From the NCBI RefSeq assembly GCF_050908995.1, contig NC_135119.1, forward strand, positions 10,540,001 to 10,604,000: a stretch of 64,000 nucleotides of DNA, written 5' to 3'. Under the pieces are notes generated by a model. It was given only the letters and a program-made list of their open reading frames with translations. It was not told the origin of the DNA and did no database searches. This DNA comes from Andrena cerasifolii (Eukaryota > Arthropoda > Insecta > Hymenoptera > Andrenidae). Shown one piece after another: positions 23,600-36,750 of the stretch (positions are counted from its first letter, which is position 1; every line of letters starts with the position of its first letter). The position numbers were made by a program, and so were the translations under genes.

Positions 23600-26500
23600 T
23601 TCATTCGCTATTGGCCAACGTAGCTTAGGAAGCAAGGCGCAGCGAGGGCATTCAAAGCGCAGAGCTCGGAAGAAGAGATCGCAGGGAATCTGCTGATGCT
23701 GGAAGTCCGACGTTAATATCGAAGGAAGTTGGGCAAATTTAGAACGGCCATCGAGACGCAACAACGCATTCGAGTGAGCCATTCGGAACGATTCCGACAG
23801 TAATACGACCATAAAACCGACCTCGTTGCTTTTCATCCCCAAAGATTATCCCCAACCTCTTCCCTCCACTATGGCGGGACACACGGGAAATTCGTCGTTT
23901 ATGAGCTCCCCTCCCGGCTAGCGTGCCTGAAACTTTTCCTTAATAACGTCATCGTCCTGAAACATCGTCGAGTCACGAAGAAAAAGGAGTGGGGGGGAAG
24001 TGCAGCCACTTTGCCCTAACCAGAGCCTCGATCTGTCAGTTTGTTTACTCTTGAGGCCACGAACAACCACCCTGGCCACCTCCGGATTAACCCTTTGCCC
24101 TAAAAATTTTCTAAAGCTTCCGAGCGCTGAGGTGAACTTAAATGGAGGAAAAAATAGATGTATTAATTGTTAATTTATGAATTAAATAGCGGGGATGCTT
24201 CGTCTTTTGTTGAATTGTTGGAATGTCGAAGCCAATGAAAACTGCAAACGTTAAAGCGTGGATATTTATTTATTTACTTATTTATTAAATATCACTGTAC
24301 TAGGGATATTTAAAAATTCGGTGTTTGCTATATAGTGATCATTTTAAGTGGACCACCCTGTAGGGTACGCAACAGAGAGAGAAAACACCCTTAGCTTTCT
24401 CTGCAGCGATTCCCTGCGATTTCCATAGATAAATCTTTACAACCCCCTTTAAAGAATTCTCAGCCAATAAAACACAACCTACATCTGAACTTTCATCTTA
24501 TCAGGCCTGTCAGAAGTTCCTGCCCAGCTCGCAGCATCCTGCTCACTTTTAGGATTCGAAGAAGCGTTACGAGCAGTCAGAAAGTTAAATTAAAGTTACA
24601 GAACTCAATAGCCTTCGTTTCGGAGACAAGAATCTATTTTACAAATTTTCATGATACAAACAAAGTAAGCAAGAACTTCTAACTGACTATATAGTATTAA
24701 GTATTCCAAGGGGGGATACAGGGAACTTGACCCACTTTTTAAGGAGCACAAATTGCGATTCTGTTACTCGGAATTTAAGGGTGGATCTGAACAATCCAGA
24801 AATACCAAACATTCTACTCCCACGGACCTGAAGGTGAAGTTACAACCCCCTCTTCGTTCTTCCTTGCTCGAGAGAAAGGCGTGCTACCCTCGACTTCGAC
24901 CGAAGCCGATTCAATTTCCGCCCCAAGAATTACCGCCGATATTTCCCCGTCGCGCCCCAGCCCCCCCGGTCGAAACAGATATTTCTTCGTGACACACAGA
25001 ATCGGCGACTCGCTCGACGTAATTATGCGCTCGAGGGGCCGAGGCGGGCCGACGGTGTTCGACTTCATTTCCGTAATTGATGCCGCATAAAGCCCGGCCC
25101 CGGAAGTTACGTAACTTTCGAGGGGGCTCCAGCTAACGAACTCGTAATCGAGGAAACAAGACCGAGGAACGTTCCTCGTCCCCGTCAAGGGTCGTATTTT
25201 TCCCCCACCACGGCGCGCAAACGGTGCGAGCGAAGAGTAAAAGAGGCGTTAACCCCCTTGGACGGCAGATAGATTCATAGTCGACAAAATCGAGTCCACT
25301 TTAACCCGTAATTTCATTCGGAGACATCTTGGAATAAACTTCTATATTAGATTTGGATCTTCTTACCATCTGAAATTCTTATTCTATTATTATACTGATT
25401 GGACCATTTAGAAGCACACGCAGACGTTACGAATAATAAACATAAATATTGCGTCAGACGAATAACTATACATATCGTTGGCTTACCTACTAGTAAAACT
25501 GATCAGGCCCACGTTTTTCAAAGATGAGATTTTTATCTGAGTTAACCATTTTACGGAATTTGTAAAGTTACAGTGATAAGAAAGTTTGGGTGAAATTGGC
25601 CCAATATCAAATATTTACTAGAACCAAGCGTGCAAAAATAAAACTCAGTTCATTTATTTATTACGGTTTAAGATTTTAAGCACTTGTTAAATTTTTACTA
25701 AATTAAAAATAAAATCAAAAATATAAAAAATAAAAATATTATTATTTTTATTTATTAACACATATTAGTTATTTAAAGATACGAACGAGTTTTAGTCCAA
25801 ATAATATATCAGTAAAGGAGTGAGGATGTGTGACTCGATTTTGGGTCAAAATGACCCAATTTCCGTACAAGGGTTGTCTGTTACAGATCAACATTTCATT
25901 CTTGATAAAGAGTCTGACTTCGTCAGTTTTACCTGTTGGTATTGGCCAAGAATATGTATGAGAAAACAGAAGAATGTTATTTTTTTTATATGTAAAAAAG
26001 GGAGAAGGGAGAAAATAGTGACTATAATGGTTAGATCCAGTTTTTACAGGTTTTAATTGCATTAATGAGGGGGGGGATGCAAGTAATTTGATATTACGCC
26101 ATTGGAGGATTAAAAACGAGGAGTACGTTTTCTCTGTACAGCGAACGGAGAAAGTTATATTTTCCCGTTGCTCCGGGGCAGAGCTCGGCGGAAAGGCGAG
26201 CTGGGGACGAGACAGCGAAATGAAAATCGGCAACAATAATCCAGCCAATTGAAAGCCATCCAATATGAAGCGGGCGCCGAAACGACTATCGGACTCGTCA
26301 CGAGCAGATCCCATGTCCCTTTTGTTCGATCCCCGTCGACTTTTGCCTTTTTTTTTTGCCTCTCCCTCTATTCTTACTTTTCGCTCAGTCGAAACGTGGG
26401 CAGGAAGGACACGCCAATTTCGAGGCGCTTTTTTCGCGATGTACTCGGTACAGCGTGACCTGATTGGGCGGAGCCAGGACAATTAATTGGTAGCGTTGGT

Positions 26501-28620
26501 CTTGCAATAAAGCTCGGGAATCGTAGATTCTGAAAACTGGCACACATCTCTGTTATAAATACGCTGTGTGCCGGAAATATGCAACAGTTACATCCACGCA
26601 TGAGCGTGTGCAGTGCGAAATTCAAAAGCAATCGTTTTTGCGTTCCCATACACGCATTCTGTTTGAAAAGAGGAGAAACAATTGAAGAAGAGACTATGCA
26701 TCGCAACAGCATCGTTTTCCTGTAAAACGCCGCTGAAGTTTCAGCCAATGAGGTCTCGCAGACTGGTCCCCGGAAGGCGGAGCGCCACCCCCACTCTGCT
26801 CACTGCGCCAGCCCACAGTCCGCCTTTAGAAGCAACTCAGCGCCATCTGATTGGTTGAAACTTGAAGAAGCTTTTAACAGAGAACGGTGCACTTGTTGCA
26901 CTTACTTCCAAATGATTTTCTTCTCGCCTTATCAAGCAGAACGCGTACAAATTAAATAAACAAATTATGTAAACCTACATTCTGCAGCAGCGAACGATTA
27001 CTAGGTCTCGGGTTATCTTTTGCAACATAATTTCCATTTTTCCCACTTTCATTGTCTTTTCTTCCACAGCATACAATTCCCTATATGTGCGCACATCCTT
27101 TATTATCGTTACTACCCTTTGCAAAGCACTTGCATCTTAAGCTCCACACCTCCGCCAATCCCTCCGTCGCGCTAAAGAAATCAAAGTGCCACGAGGAAAT
27201 TTACCGTCTCCCCAAGGACGGTAAATCGTGTCGAGCCAGGAATCTCATCGAGAAACACGATTCAGCCGGTAATTTTCGGGCCTGGCAGCTCGAGAATATT
27301 TTTCCATCAGATCCGAAGGTCTCTTTGCGGGGCTCGCTGAGAGCCGCGAAGAGATTGCGGGTTGTGAGATGGGCGGGAGGGGGCGCGCCCGCTTTGAGGC
27401 GGTGCTTATGTTCCCCCACCTCCCCCGAACGGAAACCGCTACGCTCAGAAACGCTCGGGATATTGTTGCTCGGCCAGCGGAAAAACCATTTTGTCCCCGG
27501 CACAATTCGACGGCCGAAATCGAACGCTATATATATATATATATATACCGATCCCGTGGAAAACTCGTTCCACCCCCGTCGCTGGCGGTGAATCGTTGGG
27601 GCGGGGGAAGGAACACGATGTAAATCGCTGGATCGCACATAATGTCCCCCGTAATTCAATATTAGGGTGGCACTACGCGCGCACGATAACGGCGGGCGTA
27701 GGATTAATTTTAACGCCCGCCACGCGATTACAATATCAATTCGCGCGGAAGCGTGTTATCCGGCCTCGCTACTTATTTAATTCCGCCGTCGAATAAAATT
27801 AATAGCTAGCTACGCGGACGCAAGCGAGTGGTTATCAAGCTGCACCTCGAGTTCCAGAACCGGCAGAGTCATAATTAATTAAAGTTACGTCGATGCGGTG
27901 CCGCGTGTGTCCGGGGGCCTGCCACAAAGGTCGTTTTAATTAAATCAAATGCGAAATATCCCCGAGTCGAACTGTTTGCTTTAATGTTCGACGCTGAACA
28001 GGGGCGAGATCTCTCGCGCAACGTTTCCCCCGGCGGCCGGAGAGGGGGGGGGGGGGGGGTGGGGCGTGTTTCGGTAAATAGCGAAGGCAGGCTAAAACGT
28101 TCCAGAAAAAAGTGGCTCGGAAAGATGTCAAGGTGCTTCTGAACGCGGAAAACGCTGGCGAAATGTCGCCCGGCCGAACTGGGTCACGGTGCACGCATAG
28201 ATGTCGTAAATAACTCCTAATAACGCGTTCGCCGCGCACCGACCGCGGAAAAGCAACCTGTGCGCGTTTCCCAGAATCTCCGGACCGGTGGGATCGTGTA
28301 ATCGACCGAGCGGGGAAGTGCGCGAAAACTATGCCACCAGTTGAACGCTCCAGCTCCCATTACGGGGGAGAATTTTTATAAGGGGGTGTAAGGGATGAAG
28401 GATCCGTGCGGAAGCTGGGATCCTGTTGACGAATGTGCGGTAGGTACTGGGAATATTTCACGCACGAATATAGTTGCAGGGAAACGGGGGCTTAAAGTAC
28501 ATGGAAGGGGCGTATCCAGAGGGGATGAGGGTACTACCCCCTCCCCCCCCCCAAAGGAGATTAATGTAACCACGACTGAAGTAATTCAAGAGCTTTATAA
28601 AAAAAACTGGATTTTATTGC
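23600..28620. other. Long gene-poor stretch with CpG-rich islands
   Basis: GC-rich patches at 24,870-25,230, 26,150-26,480 and 27,200-28,330 alternate with AT-rich sequence. An (AT)n microsatellite is at 27,524-27,547 and a 16-base G run at 28,044-28,059. The longest frame, 25,769-26,482 on the minus strand (237 codons), has no family signature. The islands could hold regulatory DNA or non-coding exons, but nothing in the sequence decides it. Confidence 0.45.
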
Positions 28621-28626
28621 TTAATA

Positions 28627-28907
28627 CAGTAGACCACAATTATCCGAACTACTTGGGATCGAGATGGTTCGGAAATCGAATTAATCGGAGAATCAAGCAT
28701 GCATGTGTTTACTCAGTTTATAACTATAGGAATTACGCCTGTAATTACTTATTAAATACAAGCGTACTACTGCTGTAATTTCTAGTGTAATGTATATTAC
28801 GCGATATATATGTGTGTGTAGGTGCAATACATAATAACTTCTGGTTCCAAGAAGTGGTGGGGATAGCGATGATGCAACACCTGGTTCGGATAGTTCACAC
28901 TTTACTG
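28627..28907. mobile_element. Pogo/Tigger-like MITE with TA target duplication
   Basis: The left end is CAGTAGACCACAATTATCCG and the right end, reversed, is CAGTAAAGTGTGAACTATCC. TA flanks both sides. CAGT ends followed by a TATCCGAAC block resemble pogo-type terminal repeats. Length 281 bp with no transposase. Confidence 0.6.
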
Positions 28908-29188
28908 TACGTTTGTATAATCACCCCAATGAATTATATGAAATTTGCATTAAGAGTATTTTTATTCGTTCAACTCGGTTCCCCCTAAGATTGCACCCTG
29001 ATTGCGCCACTGATTCCACACTTTCCAATGGAAATGTTGAAAAGCGTGCAATTAAGGAGGTGACCAATCAGCTGAGCGAGACCTCGTGGTGTACATACCT
29101 ACTTGAAATATTATTAAATAGTAGGAATATTCACACATCCACGCTTCTATTACTATTTTACTATTTTTCATTTTGTTTTTTATAACTA

Positions 29189-29572
29189 ACAAGGGAACAT
29201 CCCGAAGCCGGAAATTCAAAAGATTCTGAAACTTTGCGAATATGTAGGAAATTTCCTCCTGATTATAACGCAATTTTTGCTTGCTGAGCGAATTCACTCT
29301 AAGAGGGTGTAATTTACCCCCGAGAATCTGGTTACTTTCCGATTTTCTGTTATAACTGTAAAATAATTTGTTCGCCAAATGATAGATCAAATTAAAAGAA
29401 GTAACTTTTGACTGCAAACTTTCATTCCATCTCTTACAGTTCGCGAGTTACACACAAAAAATCGGAAAATAGCCGAATTTTCAGGGGTTAATTTCACCCG
29501 CTTCGAGTGAATTTTACATATTCGCAAAGTTTCAGAATTTTTTTAATTTTCTGGTTCGGGATCTTCCCTTGT
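29189..29572. mobile_element. MITE with terminal inverted repeats of about 60 bp
   Basis: The left end is ACAAGGGAACATCCCGAAGC and the right end, reversed, is ACAAGGGAAGATCCCGAACC. Both continue to GATTCTGAAACTTTGCGAAT or close to it. A related end (TTCCCTTGTGAG) occurs near 60,349-60,360. Superfamily unknown. Confidence 0.6.
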
Positions 29573-29780
29573 AAGTGACGATCCCTAACATATGTTCCAA
29601 TTATCGAGGTTCCACGGTACTGCTTAGGAAAATATTATTGCAAAGTTTATTTGTTACAAAAATGCGGTGCTCACTCTGTCTTGCCTAAATACGTTGGATA
29701 CGAATTATTTTATCATTTTCATATTGCTATGAAAATCATTATATTTTTGTATTATCAAGTCTTTATTACTCATACTAGAA

Positions 29781-30024
29781 CAGTGTTTCTCAACCTTTTT
29801 TGAGTCGCGATCACTTTTTATAATACCCAAATAACCTGCGACCTTCCCTCCCCCACGTAATGTAAGATAAATTTAATAGGGTAAAGAAAACACATTAAAA
29901 ATAGGCATTTCATAATATAATTCTAAATTATTAAAAATAATTCTTATTTAAAAAAATAAAATAAAAAACCGTTGTGAATTTCCAGAAAAACTTCGCGCCC
30001 CCCTCTCCCGATTGGGAATCACCG
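29781..30024. mobile_element. hAT-like MITE
   Basis: The left end CAGTGTTTCTCAACCTTTTT is the typical start of hAT/Charlie-type elements. The right end, reversed, reads CGGTGATTCCCAATCGGG. The flanks TACTAGAA and TGCTAGAT match at six of eight positions, which fits a decayed 8-bp hAT target duplication. Confidence 0.6.
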
Positions 30025-30109
30025 TGCTAGATTAATACATGCGAGATCAGTGAGAAGTAGAAAACCTTGTGCGTAGTATGTAAATTTGAGAGTGACGCAG
30101 TAAATATTT

Positions 30110-30470
30110 CCCAGTGGCTACAGCCGTGGGGATATTAGTCGGGAATTTCCCAGAGTCTTCGAGTCTAGCAATTTGCCGCAGTATTCAGCGTCGCCGGTGC
30201 AAATTGCTATTGTCTACGACGCGGGTTCCTGGAGACCAGGGGTATCCGTCGCGTTGCTCTCGACGACTTCGGGGTGTAATAAAGCAGGCGCGCATCCGCG
30301 GCATAATTCGTCGGATTTACCTGACGTCGCGTCTGGCACGGAGTCGAGGGCACCTGCCCTTAAAGGATGTCCCTTGAACCGTCGCGACGCTGCTCGGAGA
30401 ATCTTTATCATTCTAGGGGAGGGGGGTATTCTTAATCGCGCCTGGTTGGATCCGCACTAGGTCGGAGGCG
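30110..30470. other. GC-rich patch, no supported gene
   Basis: CpG-rich sequence with overlapping open frames on both strands, which is expected from base composition. No domain is visible. Confidence 0.4.
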
Positions 30471-30866
30471 GGTGTAAAGCGGCTTTAACTTATTTGCTGA
30501 GCACTTGAAGAACGAGGTGCATGTTAATGGATGCTAGTGGGGCGAGGAAATCCTCGGGAAATAAATAGGGAGTGGTTGGAGCGCGAGACGGGATGCTGAT
30601 GGAGCATCAGCGTTACAGCGGTAAGTTGTAATTACGGCTTTGGAAATTAGCCGTTACGGGTGGACAGTTATTTGCGATGTTTCCTGTTGCTTGGATCGCT
30701 GACGGGTTGTTTATCGGGCGGGTTGTGCTACGCTGCTTGGGAACGATGATGGTAGAGGATTTATCGTGAAGTGAGGTTTTCTGTGGGGTGGGTGGTATCT
30801 TCTTTGATATCGCGTTGCTGAATTATACATTTCTGGATGTCGCGCAGCAATGCGTTTTTGGAGATC

Positions 30867-31115
30867 ACGTACTATAGTCTGATTTTCGAGAGTTAAGGTT
30901 TAAGGAGGAACCAATGGTACGCTACGGATTGCGTGCGAAGTTGCCACCATTGGTTCCTCCTTAAAGGCCAGTGGGTAAGAAGAAGAGAAGAGGGACGTAG
31001 AGGGTCTGTTCTTCTTACCACTGGCACGACGGATACGGAACTGACACGGAACGGATATGTGTGCGCAGACCTTAAGCCTCAGGTGTCAACTATCGAAAAT
31101 CAGACTACGGTACGT
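30867..31115. repeat. Three-stem inverted-repeat element (outer stem plus two hairpins)
   Basis: The outer arms 30,867-30,894 and 31,088-31,115 share TAGTCTGATTTTCGA. Inside, 30,899-30,918 pairs perfectly with 30,946-30,965 (20 bp, core GGAGGAACCAATGGT). A second hairpin pairs 30,967-30,984 with 31,009-31,025 (GCCAGTGG and TAAGAAGA blocks, one bulge). It is either a structured MITE or a locus for a folded RNA. No promoter is evident. Confidence 0.65.
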
Positions 31116-32340
31116 TCTTGCCGCACTGATTCCGGGAATTTTCGCGATTCTCGACCTTATTCTGCGATCTTTAAACGTTTGTAGCTCGGAGTAACGTTAA
31201 CCGAGTTTGATGAAATTTTAGGCACGTATACAACTTACTGCAATCTACAAACGGTTTTTTTTTTTAATTTTCATTACAAGCTCGCAAAAAAAAGTTTAAA
31301 AATCGACCTTTACTATTCTCTTCGCTATTCCAACCAAATACATTTTTTTCCAGGACGACGAAACGCGTCAGTTAGCAAACTAATCCTTCTAGCTTCTCAA
31401 AGAAACTCAAGTTGTTTGGACCGATTCTAAAAAAGTTATGCGATTTTAAAAAGTGTCCGAATATTAATGCGTGCGAAGGCTCATCAAAATAGGTGTCCTC
31501 CCCTTGTATGTTTTCGGCGACCACGTAGTACTTGTTTTTTTTTTTTGGAGGTCACGTGCTACTACGTCCTCTTAGTACTGCGTCTTTTCATTTCACTTAC
31601 CACTACGTCCTTAAACATCGCGCCCTACGACATTAATACACCACGTTGCATCCCCTCACAATGAATTCAATCCGCAACTCCTCTGTGAAGTCACTACTTC
31701 CCAAACGCAATCCACAATTTCGAATCATCGTAGCCAAACATCCCTAGACACGTCAAGGACCTGATAATTAAAACCCACCGTCCAACAGCGAGGCAGCGCA
31801 AACAGCAAAAAGACCCAGCACCAGTCACCCCTTCCCCGGGCAACGGTTCCAGCGAACAGGGAAACGAATTCTAAAGTGCATTCAAACATCGTTCCGCCCC
31901 AGTCCCTTCGCGTTAGTCGGCAGCGACGTCGATGCCGGGAATTAACGATCTTTTGTTAGGATTCGGGAATCGCAGCATCAGCGCGTAAAACGGGCCGAGC
32001 TCGAAACGCGCTGGGGAGCCGTGCGCCGCTTCCGTTTCGCGTATCTTCCATGCCCATCGGCGCAATTCGGAATATTGCTTCGCCCACGCACACGCGGCCG
32101 AAATAAAAGGTCGAGGGATCGAATACGTTCCTAGCCAGGTGACAGAATTACACGCAGATTTCCCGATCCGCGGGGAATGATGGCTGCAAACAAGGCAAGT
32201 TAATACCGGGAATCCTCGTGCATCGGAAACGCGAAACCTGGTAATCCAATGACAAACCGGCGGGGAAAGTAAAGGCGATGCTGTCGAATGCTGAGTAACT
32301 GGGCTCGTATTTACTTCGCTGACAGGCGAAGGTTATTTAA
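31116..32340. other. Intergenic DNA, no gene seen
   Basis: AT-rich to about 31,460, then a CpG-rich patch at 31,850-32,290. No exon with a recognisable product. Confidence 0.5.
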
Positions 32341-32344
32341 AAAG

Positions 32345-32800
32345 GAGTTGAACTTTCGAGTGTAAAGAATTGAAATTTCAATTGCGAAGAACTGAATTTC
32401 AAGTGGAAAGAATTGATATTACGATAGAAAAGAATTGAAATTTCAATTGCAAAGAATTGCCATTTCAAGTGAAAAGAATTGAATTTCAAGTGAGAAGAAT
32501 TGAATTTCAAGTGAAAAGAATTGAACTTTCAACTAAAAACAACTGAAACTTCATCTGAAAAGAATTGAAATTTCAATTGCAAAGAATTGCCATTTCAAGT
32601 GAAAAGAATTGAATTTCAAGTGAAAAGAATTGAATTTCAAGTGAAAAGAATTGAATTTCAAGTGAAAAGAATGGAATTTCAAGTGAAAAGAATTGAACTT
32701 TCAAGTGAAAAGAATTGAACTTTCAAGTGAAAAGAATTGAACTTTCAACTAAAAACAACTGAAACTTCATCTGAAAAGAACTGAAATTTCGAGTGGAAAG
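32345..32800 (+). repeat. 21-bp minisatellite, about 21 copies
   Basis: The unit is near GAATTGAATTTCAAGTGAAA plus one base. A longer block containing CAACTAAAAACAACTGAAAC and AATTGCAAAGAATTGCCATT occurs twice, so the array has grown partly by duplication of larger blocks. Confidence 0.85.
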
Positions 32801-32809
32801 GACCGAAAA

Positions 32810-35800
32810 ATTTTCAACCCCTACGCATTCTGTTCAATTTTTTTTAGATGGACCAGGATAACCTTCTATATTACCCCGAAATTCGTTGGAATATCTAAGA
32901 ACGAAGTTCCATCCACAAAAGCACAGAGAATGGAAAGAGCGGTCGGTCCCTTTATCGAGGTTCGTAATTTTCGGATGAAATTAACATCCCGCCGATGTTT
33001 CGACGCCAAGAAACGCTGGAGGATCGGGGCCAGCGGGCGTTTTGTAAGTAAATAAGCGACACACGACGAGGGAAACGGAGAAGGGGTGCCGCCGTGTGCC
33101 TGGCAGCCTATTAAGCTGACCTGCTTCCCCTTAGCCTGGCGCTGAACTCGAGTCACAGTAACGCCCGTCGCCGAGACCTCTTCAAGGCCCGTTTTCAGAC
33201 TAGAAGGGAAACTGCTCAAAGACGTCTGAAATGAGACGATGCTCTGAAAATGATATGAAACGACGATGAAACTTTCAAATCCCAAAGCTGTGAGTTAAAG
33301 AGGCCCTTTCTGCGAACCTGTGAGCCATCTCCGCTCGCGACAATGCCTCCCCGGGCAGAAAATATCGGGCAGCGTAATTGAAATGGAATCTCACAAAAGC
33401 CACCGTGGTTGGAACCTTCAAGGGCGGGTAGCTTGACCCTTCGAGGAATGCAGGGTCCATTCTGACCCATCGTTTCATTCATATACAGGATATACAGCTT
33501 GGGATGGGCTTTCAATTTAACTAGCTTTAATTTAAATAACATTAGTAACCAGTAACATATGTGGCTTCATATTTAGGACGGGTCAAGGTAGATCAGCATG
33601 GAAATGTATCGACAACGACAAAATTAACCAAACGAAATGGCCCAAAAACGCCAAAAATGTGTATATTCTTTTTTTGCAACGGCAAAATTGAAAAGAAATG
33701 ATACGTTTAAACGATTTTATTCAGCTTCGATCCTCTGTTTGCTTCTTGTATGTTAGTTACGTATCTGAAAACTGGAATTTAACACAAAATCTACCAATCC
33801 ACTGAATACGTATTACCACACGTATAACATAATTTACATATTTAATCAAGGTTAAAGGTAGGATTAATTAGAAAATATTTAATAAACTTATTAAAAAAAA
33901 AAGAAACATATCTGAGTTTAACGTAAACGACATCGACCTGCCCCTGGAAATCCAAAGAACAGGGGGCAGGAATGGAGTTATAACAGGGGATGGAATTATA
34001 GCAGCCCGGCGAATTCTATTTAACCGCGTGTCCCCGGGTCTCGTCAGCGGGTCCGCCCGTGAATTATGAGCGGGCTCGGTGCACTGTCGTCGCACGCGTG
34101 CATCCGCCGCACCGACGATAGCCATCGGCATACGGGATGCGTATGCTAATGGTAACGAGATTCCCGGGGCGACAAAGAGAATAAAGGACCGCCGCCCAAA
34201 GGATAACGGCGTAAACGTGCCGCGTGCAATTAAACCGCTCTCCATCAAAGGCACCAGGCGTAATTAACGCCGCCGTTAGATTATATAAATATTTGAGCAG
34301 GAACATGGCGACCTCCATGGGCGAGGGCAGAGGAAAGTCGTTCAAGGGGGGGTGGACCGAAGGAAGTCCGAACTCCTCGGCCACCTCCGCGAACGACTCA
34401 CTGACTTTTTCCTCCTGCCCATAATTATACGAACTATATAGGACCTTGGGGCGACAGCGAGGACTCGAGGGCCTGGGGAACTAATTGCCAGGATGGGGGA
34501 AAAGTCAACAGAGGAGTGAAACGTCGCATCCCCTCGATGGGGATGAAGACGGTCCTTCGAGGATCTTTAGGGACTTGTTTCTCTTACCACTTTGTAGAGG
34601 ATCGTAGAGCGATCTTTTTACTTGGATATTATCGAGCTGGGTATAGGTACTGTACTCTAATAACTGTAATTATTAATTACGAACGTGACTACGTGGTGCT
34701 GGGAAGCGAGACGTTCCCCGCGTGCGGAACGGAGATGGCAGTAGCTGTTATCCATTAGCGTTGGACGCCTTTAGGCGTTGTTCGCACGCGAGTCAGATTC
34801 TGGTCAGAAGCCGATAGTAGTCAAAGGGTTAATTTGATCACTGGGTCATTTGATCACTGGGTTTCTTCTAGGAAATGCCCTAGCACCCTATTTAGTAGAC
34901 TAGTAGACTACCTAGTAGGCCGGTATTCGAAATTTTGGCGCGAAAACGCTTCCGCGCGCTGGGAAAAACCCTGACCTGGGCGAGTCTAGCCGCCAGATGC
35001 GTGCGTGGCCATAGCCTGACTCAAACAGGCCCACGGGGGAAAACCCAAGCGTACCGAAACTACAGAAATGTCGCCTCACAACTATGGAGGCGAAGTAAAA
35101 TCAATCTCCATAAACAACTTCGGAAAAGTAAAAAAATTACGCCAAGTACATGAAATCAAATAAATCACAAAAAAATAGAAGATAATAATTATAAAATAAA
35201 AAAAGATGTGAAATCAAAATGAGCTGCACGTACATAATTTTCAATATTATAAGTTACAAATTATCACCGTGTCTCTAGATCTACATATCTCGTGTTGATG
35301 GAATGTCCAAGTGACGAGTTAACTCGTCTTCCACATTTACCAAGTTAATAGATAAAACCCGCTACATTTCAAACTCAATCCTTCGACTCTAAAATATCGT
35401 TGCAGTCACGAGAACATTCCGAAAGAAATGTTCATCAATCTTTCCCGTATCGCCGGGCAGGCGCGTTTCAATTGATCGAAATTGCGGCCCCGCTGATATC
35501 AGCTGCCTTTGAAGATGCCGCTGTGGCCACGGTTTCGCCGCGAGCAGCGGCGTAATTTAATTACGCCCCCGTTCGGAATTACTCGACTTTCTTGGTCGCC
35601 AGCTGGAGCGTGCAGCTCGCGGTACGATCGGGTATAATGCGATGCGGAGGGCCGCGGCATTGTCTTCCAACAGGGCAGACATGCATTTATGTATGCAATA
35701 CCAGGCCCTACCGGCGCTCTAACGCCGCAGCAACAGCCACAAGCATCGGAACGCTCTAATACACGCTGTTATAATTTATAGCGCCAGCCAGGCCTCCTCT

Positions 35801-36135
35801 GTCTCGCCCTACGGTTTTCGATACATCATCGCCCTCCTGGCTGCTGCAATATTGATTACGCCTGGAAATTAATAGTCACGGTCATCGATCCGTCGCTTCA
35901 TTATCGCATAGTGTTTCCACGAATAGTTTTCCCGAGCTTCCTGGTCGGGAATATTCTGATAGGAGTTAAGAAGGTGGAAGGAAGGGCGGAAAAGGGGGAA
36001 GCAAAGTTCTGTGAGCATTATTGTTAGATTTAGGGGTATTGGAAGGTAGGAGGGAGTTGATAAAGGGGGCAGGTGGTTGGTTAAATTTTTGCGAACTATC
36101 TCCACCACAATTTTTTGCACCATCTTCAAGCTTAT
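32810..36135. other. Intergenic DNA 5' of the retroelement insertion, no gene seen
   Basis: GC-rich patches at 32,900-33,440, 33,930-34,400, 34,930-35,090 and 35,450-35,830. Open frames overlap on both strands and lack domains. The single-copy flank ends with CCTT at 36,136-36,139, the left target duplication. Confidence 0.45.
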
Positions 36136-36237
36136 CCTTTGTTACGAGCCGGGGCTGCGGCAACGCGAGAGGCCGGCGAGAAGGGTATTTCCCAAGGAAT
36201 ATGGTTAACGAATTTGTTAGTAAGGTGCGCGGACGAA

Positions 36238-36703
36238 CCTGATGCGAAATCAGGGAGCCGCTTGGATTATTGACGGCGAGGACGAACCTGATGCGAAATC
36301 AGGGAGCCTCTAGGAATGGAGTCAAGCGCGGACGAACCTGATTTGAAATCAGGGAGCCGCAGGAGGGTGAAACGTCGTGAACGAACCCGATGCGAAATCG
36401 GGGTGTCACTAGGATGATGTTCACAGACGAACTCGACGCAAAGTCGAGGAGCTGTTAGGAGGTTGGATTATTCACAGACGAACCTGGTGCGAAACCAGGG
36501 AGCTGTTCGGAGGTTGGTAGACTTACAGACGAACCTGGTGCGAAACCAGGGAGCTGTAGGATACGGACGAACCTGATGCGAAATCAGGGAGCCGTAGGAG
36601 GGTTACACGTGGACGAACCCGATGCGAAATCGGGGAGCCACTAGGTTGGTAAAATTCCTTTATTTGGATGAAAGGTTGCTAACTAACCTGATGCTAGATC
36701 AGG
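36238..36703 (-). repeat. Array of ten covarying stem-loops in the 3' LTR
   Basis: Ten 17-nt hairpins, each with a 6-bp stem and 5-nt loop, start at 36,238, 36,287, 36,337, 36,386, 36,432, 36,483, 36,534, 36,572, 36,618 and 36,687. The 5' stem halves are CCTGAT (five copies), CCCGAT (two), CCTGGT (two) and CTCGAC (one). In every case the 3' half is the exact reverse complement. Most loops are GCGAA on the plus strand (TTCGC in element RNA). Flanking GACGAAC and GAG are also conserved. Confidence 0.85.
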
Positions 36704-36744
36704 GAGTCGCGGGAAATGTTATTAATGCCTCGTAACTCTTAATT

Positions 36745-36750
36745 TTTATT
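36745..36750 (-). terminator. Candidate polyadenylation signal AATAAA of the retroelement
   Basis: In element sense AATAAA lies about 420 nt downstream of the TATA box in the 3' LTR. A second AATAAA lies about 85 nt further on (36,659-36,664). Either could define the end of R. If the first is used, the stem-loop array falls in U5. Confidence 0.4.

Noticed and set aside
25769..26482. 237-codon minus-strand open frame, the longest outside the retroelement
   Set aside because: It spans a GC-rich to AT-rich boundary, has no domain or signal, its composition follows local base content, and the opposite strand is also open in part.
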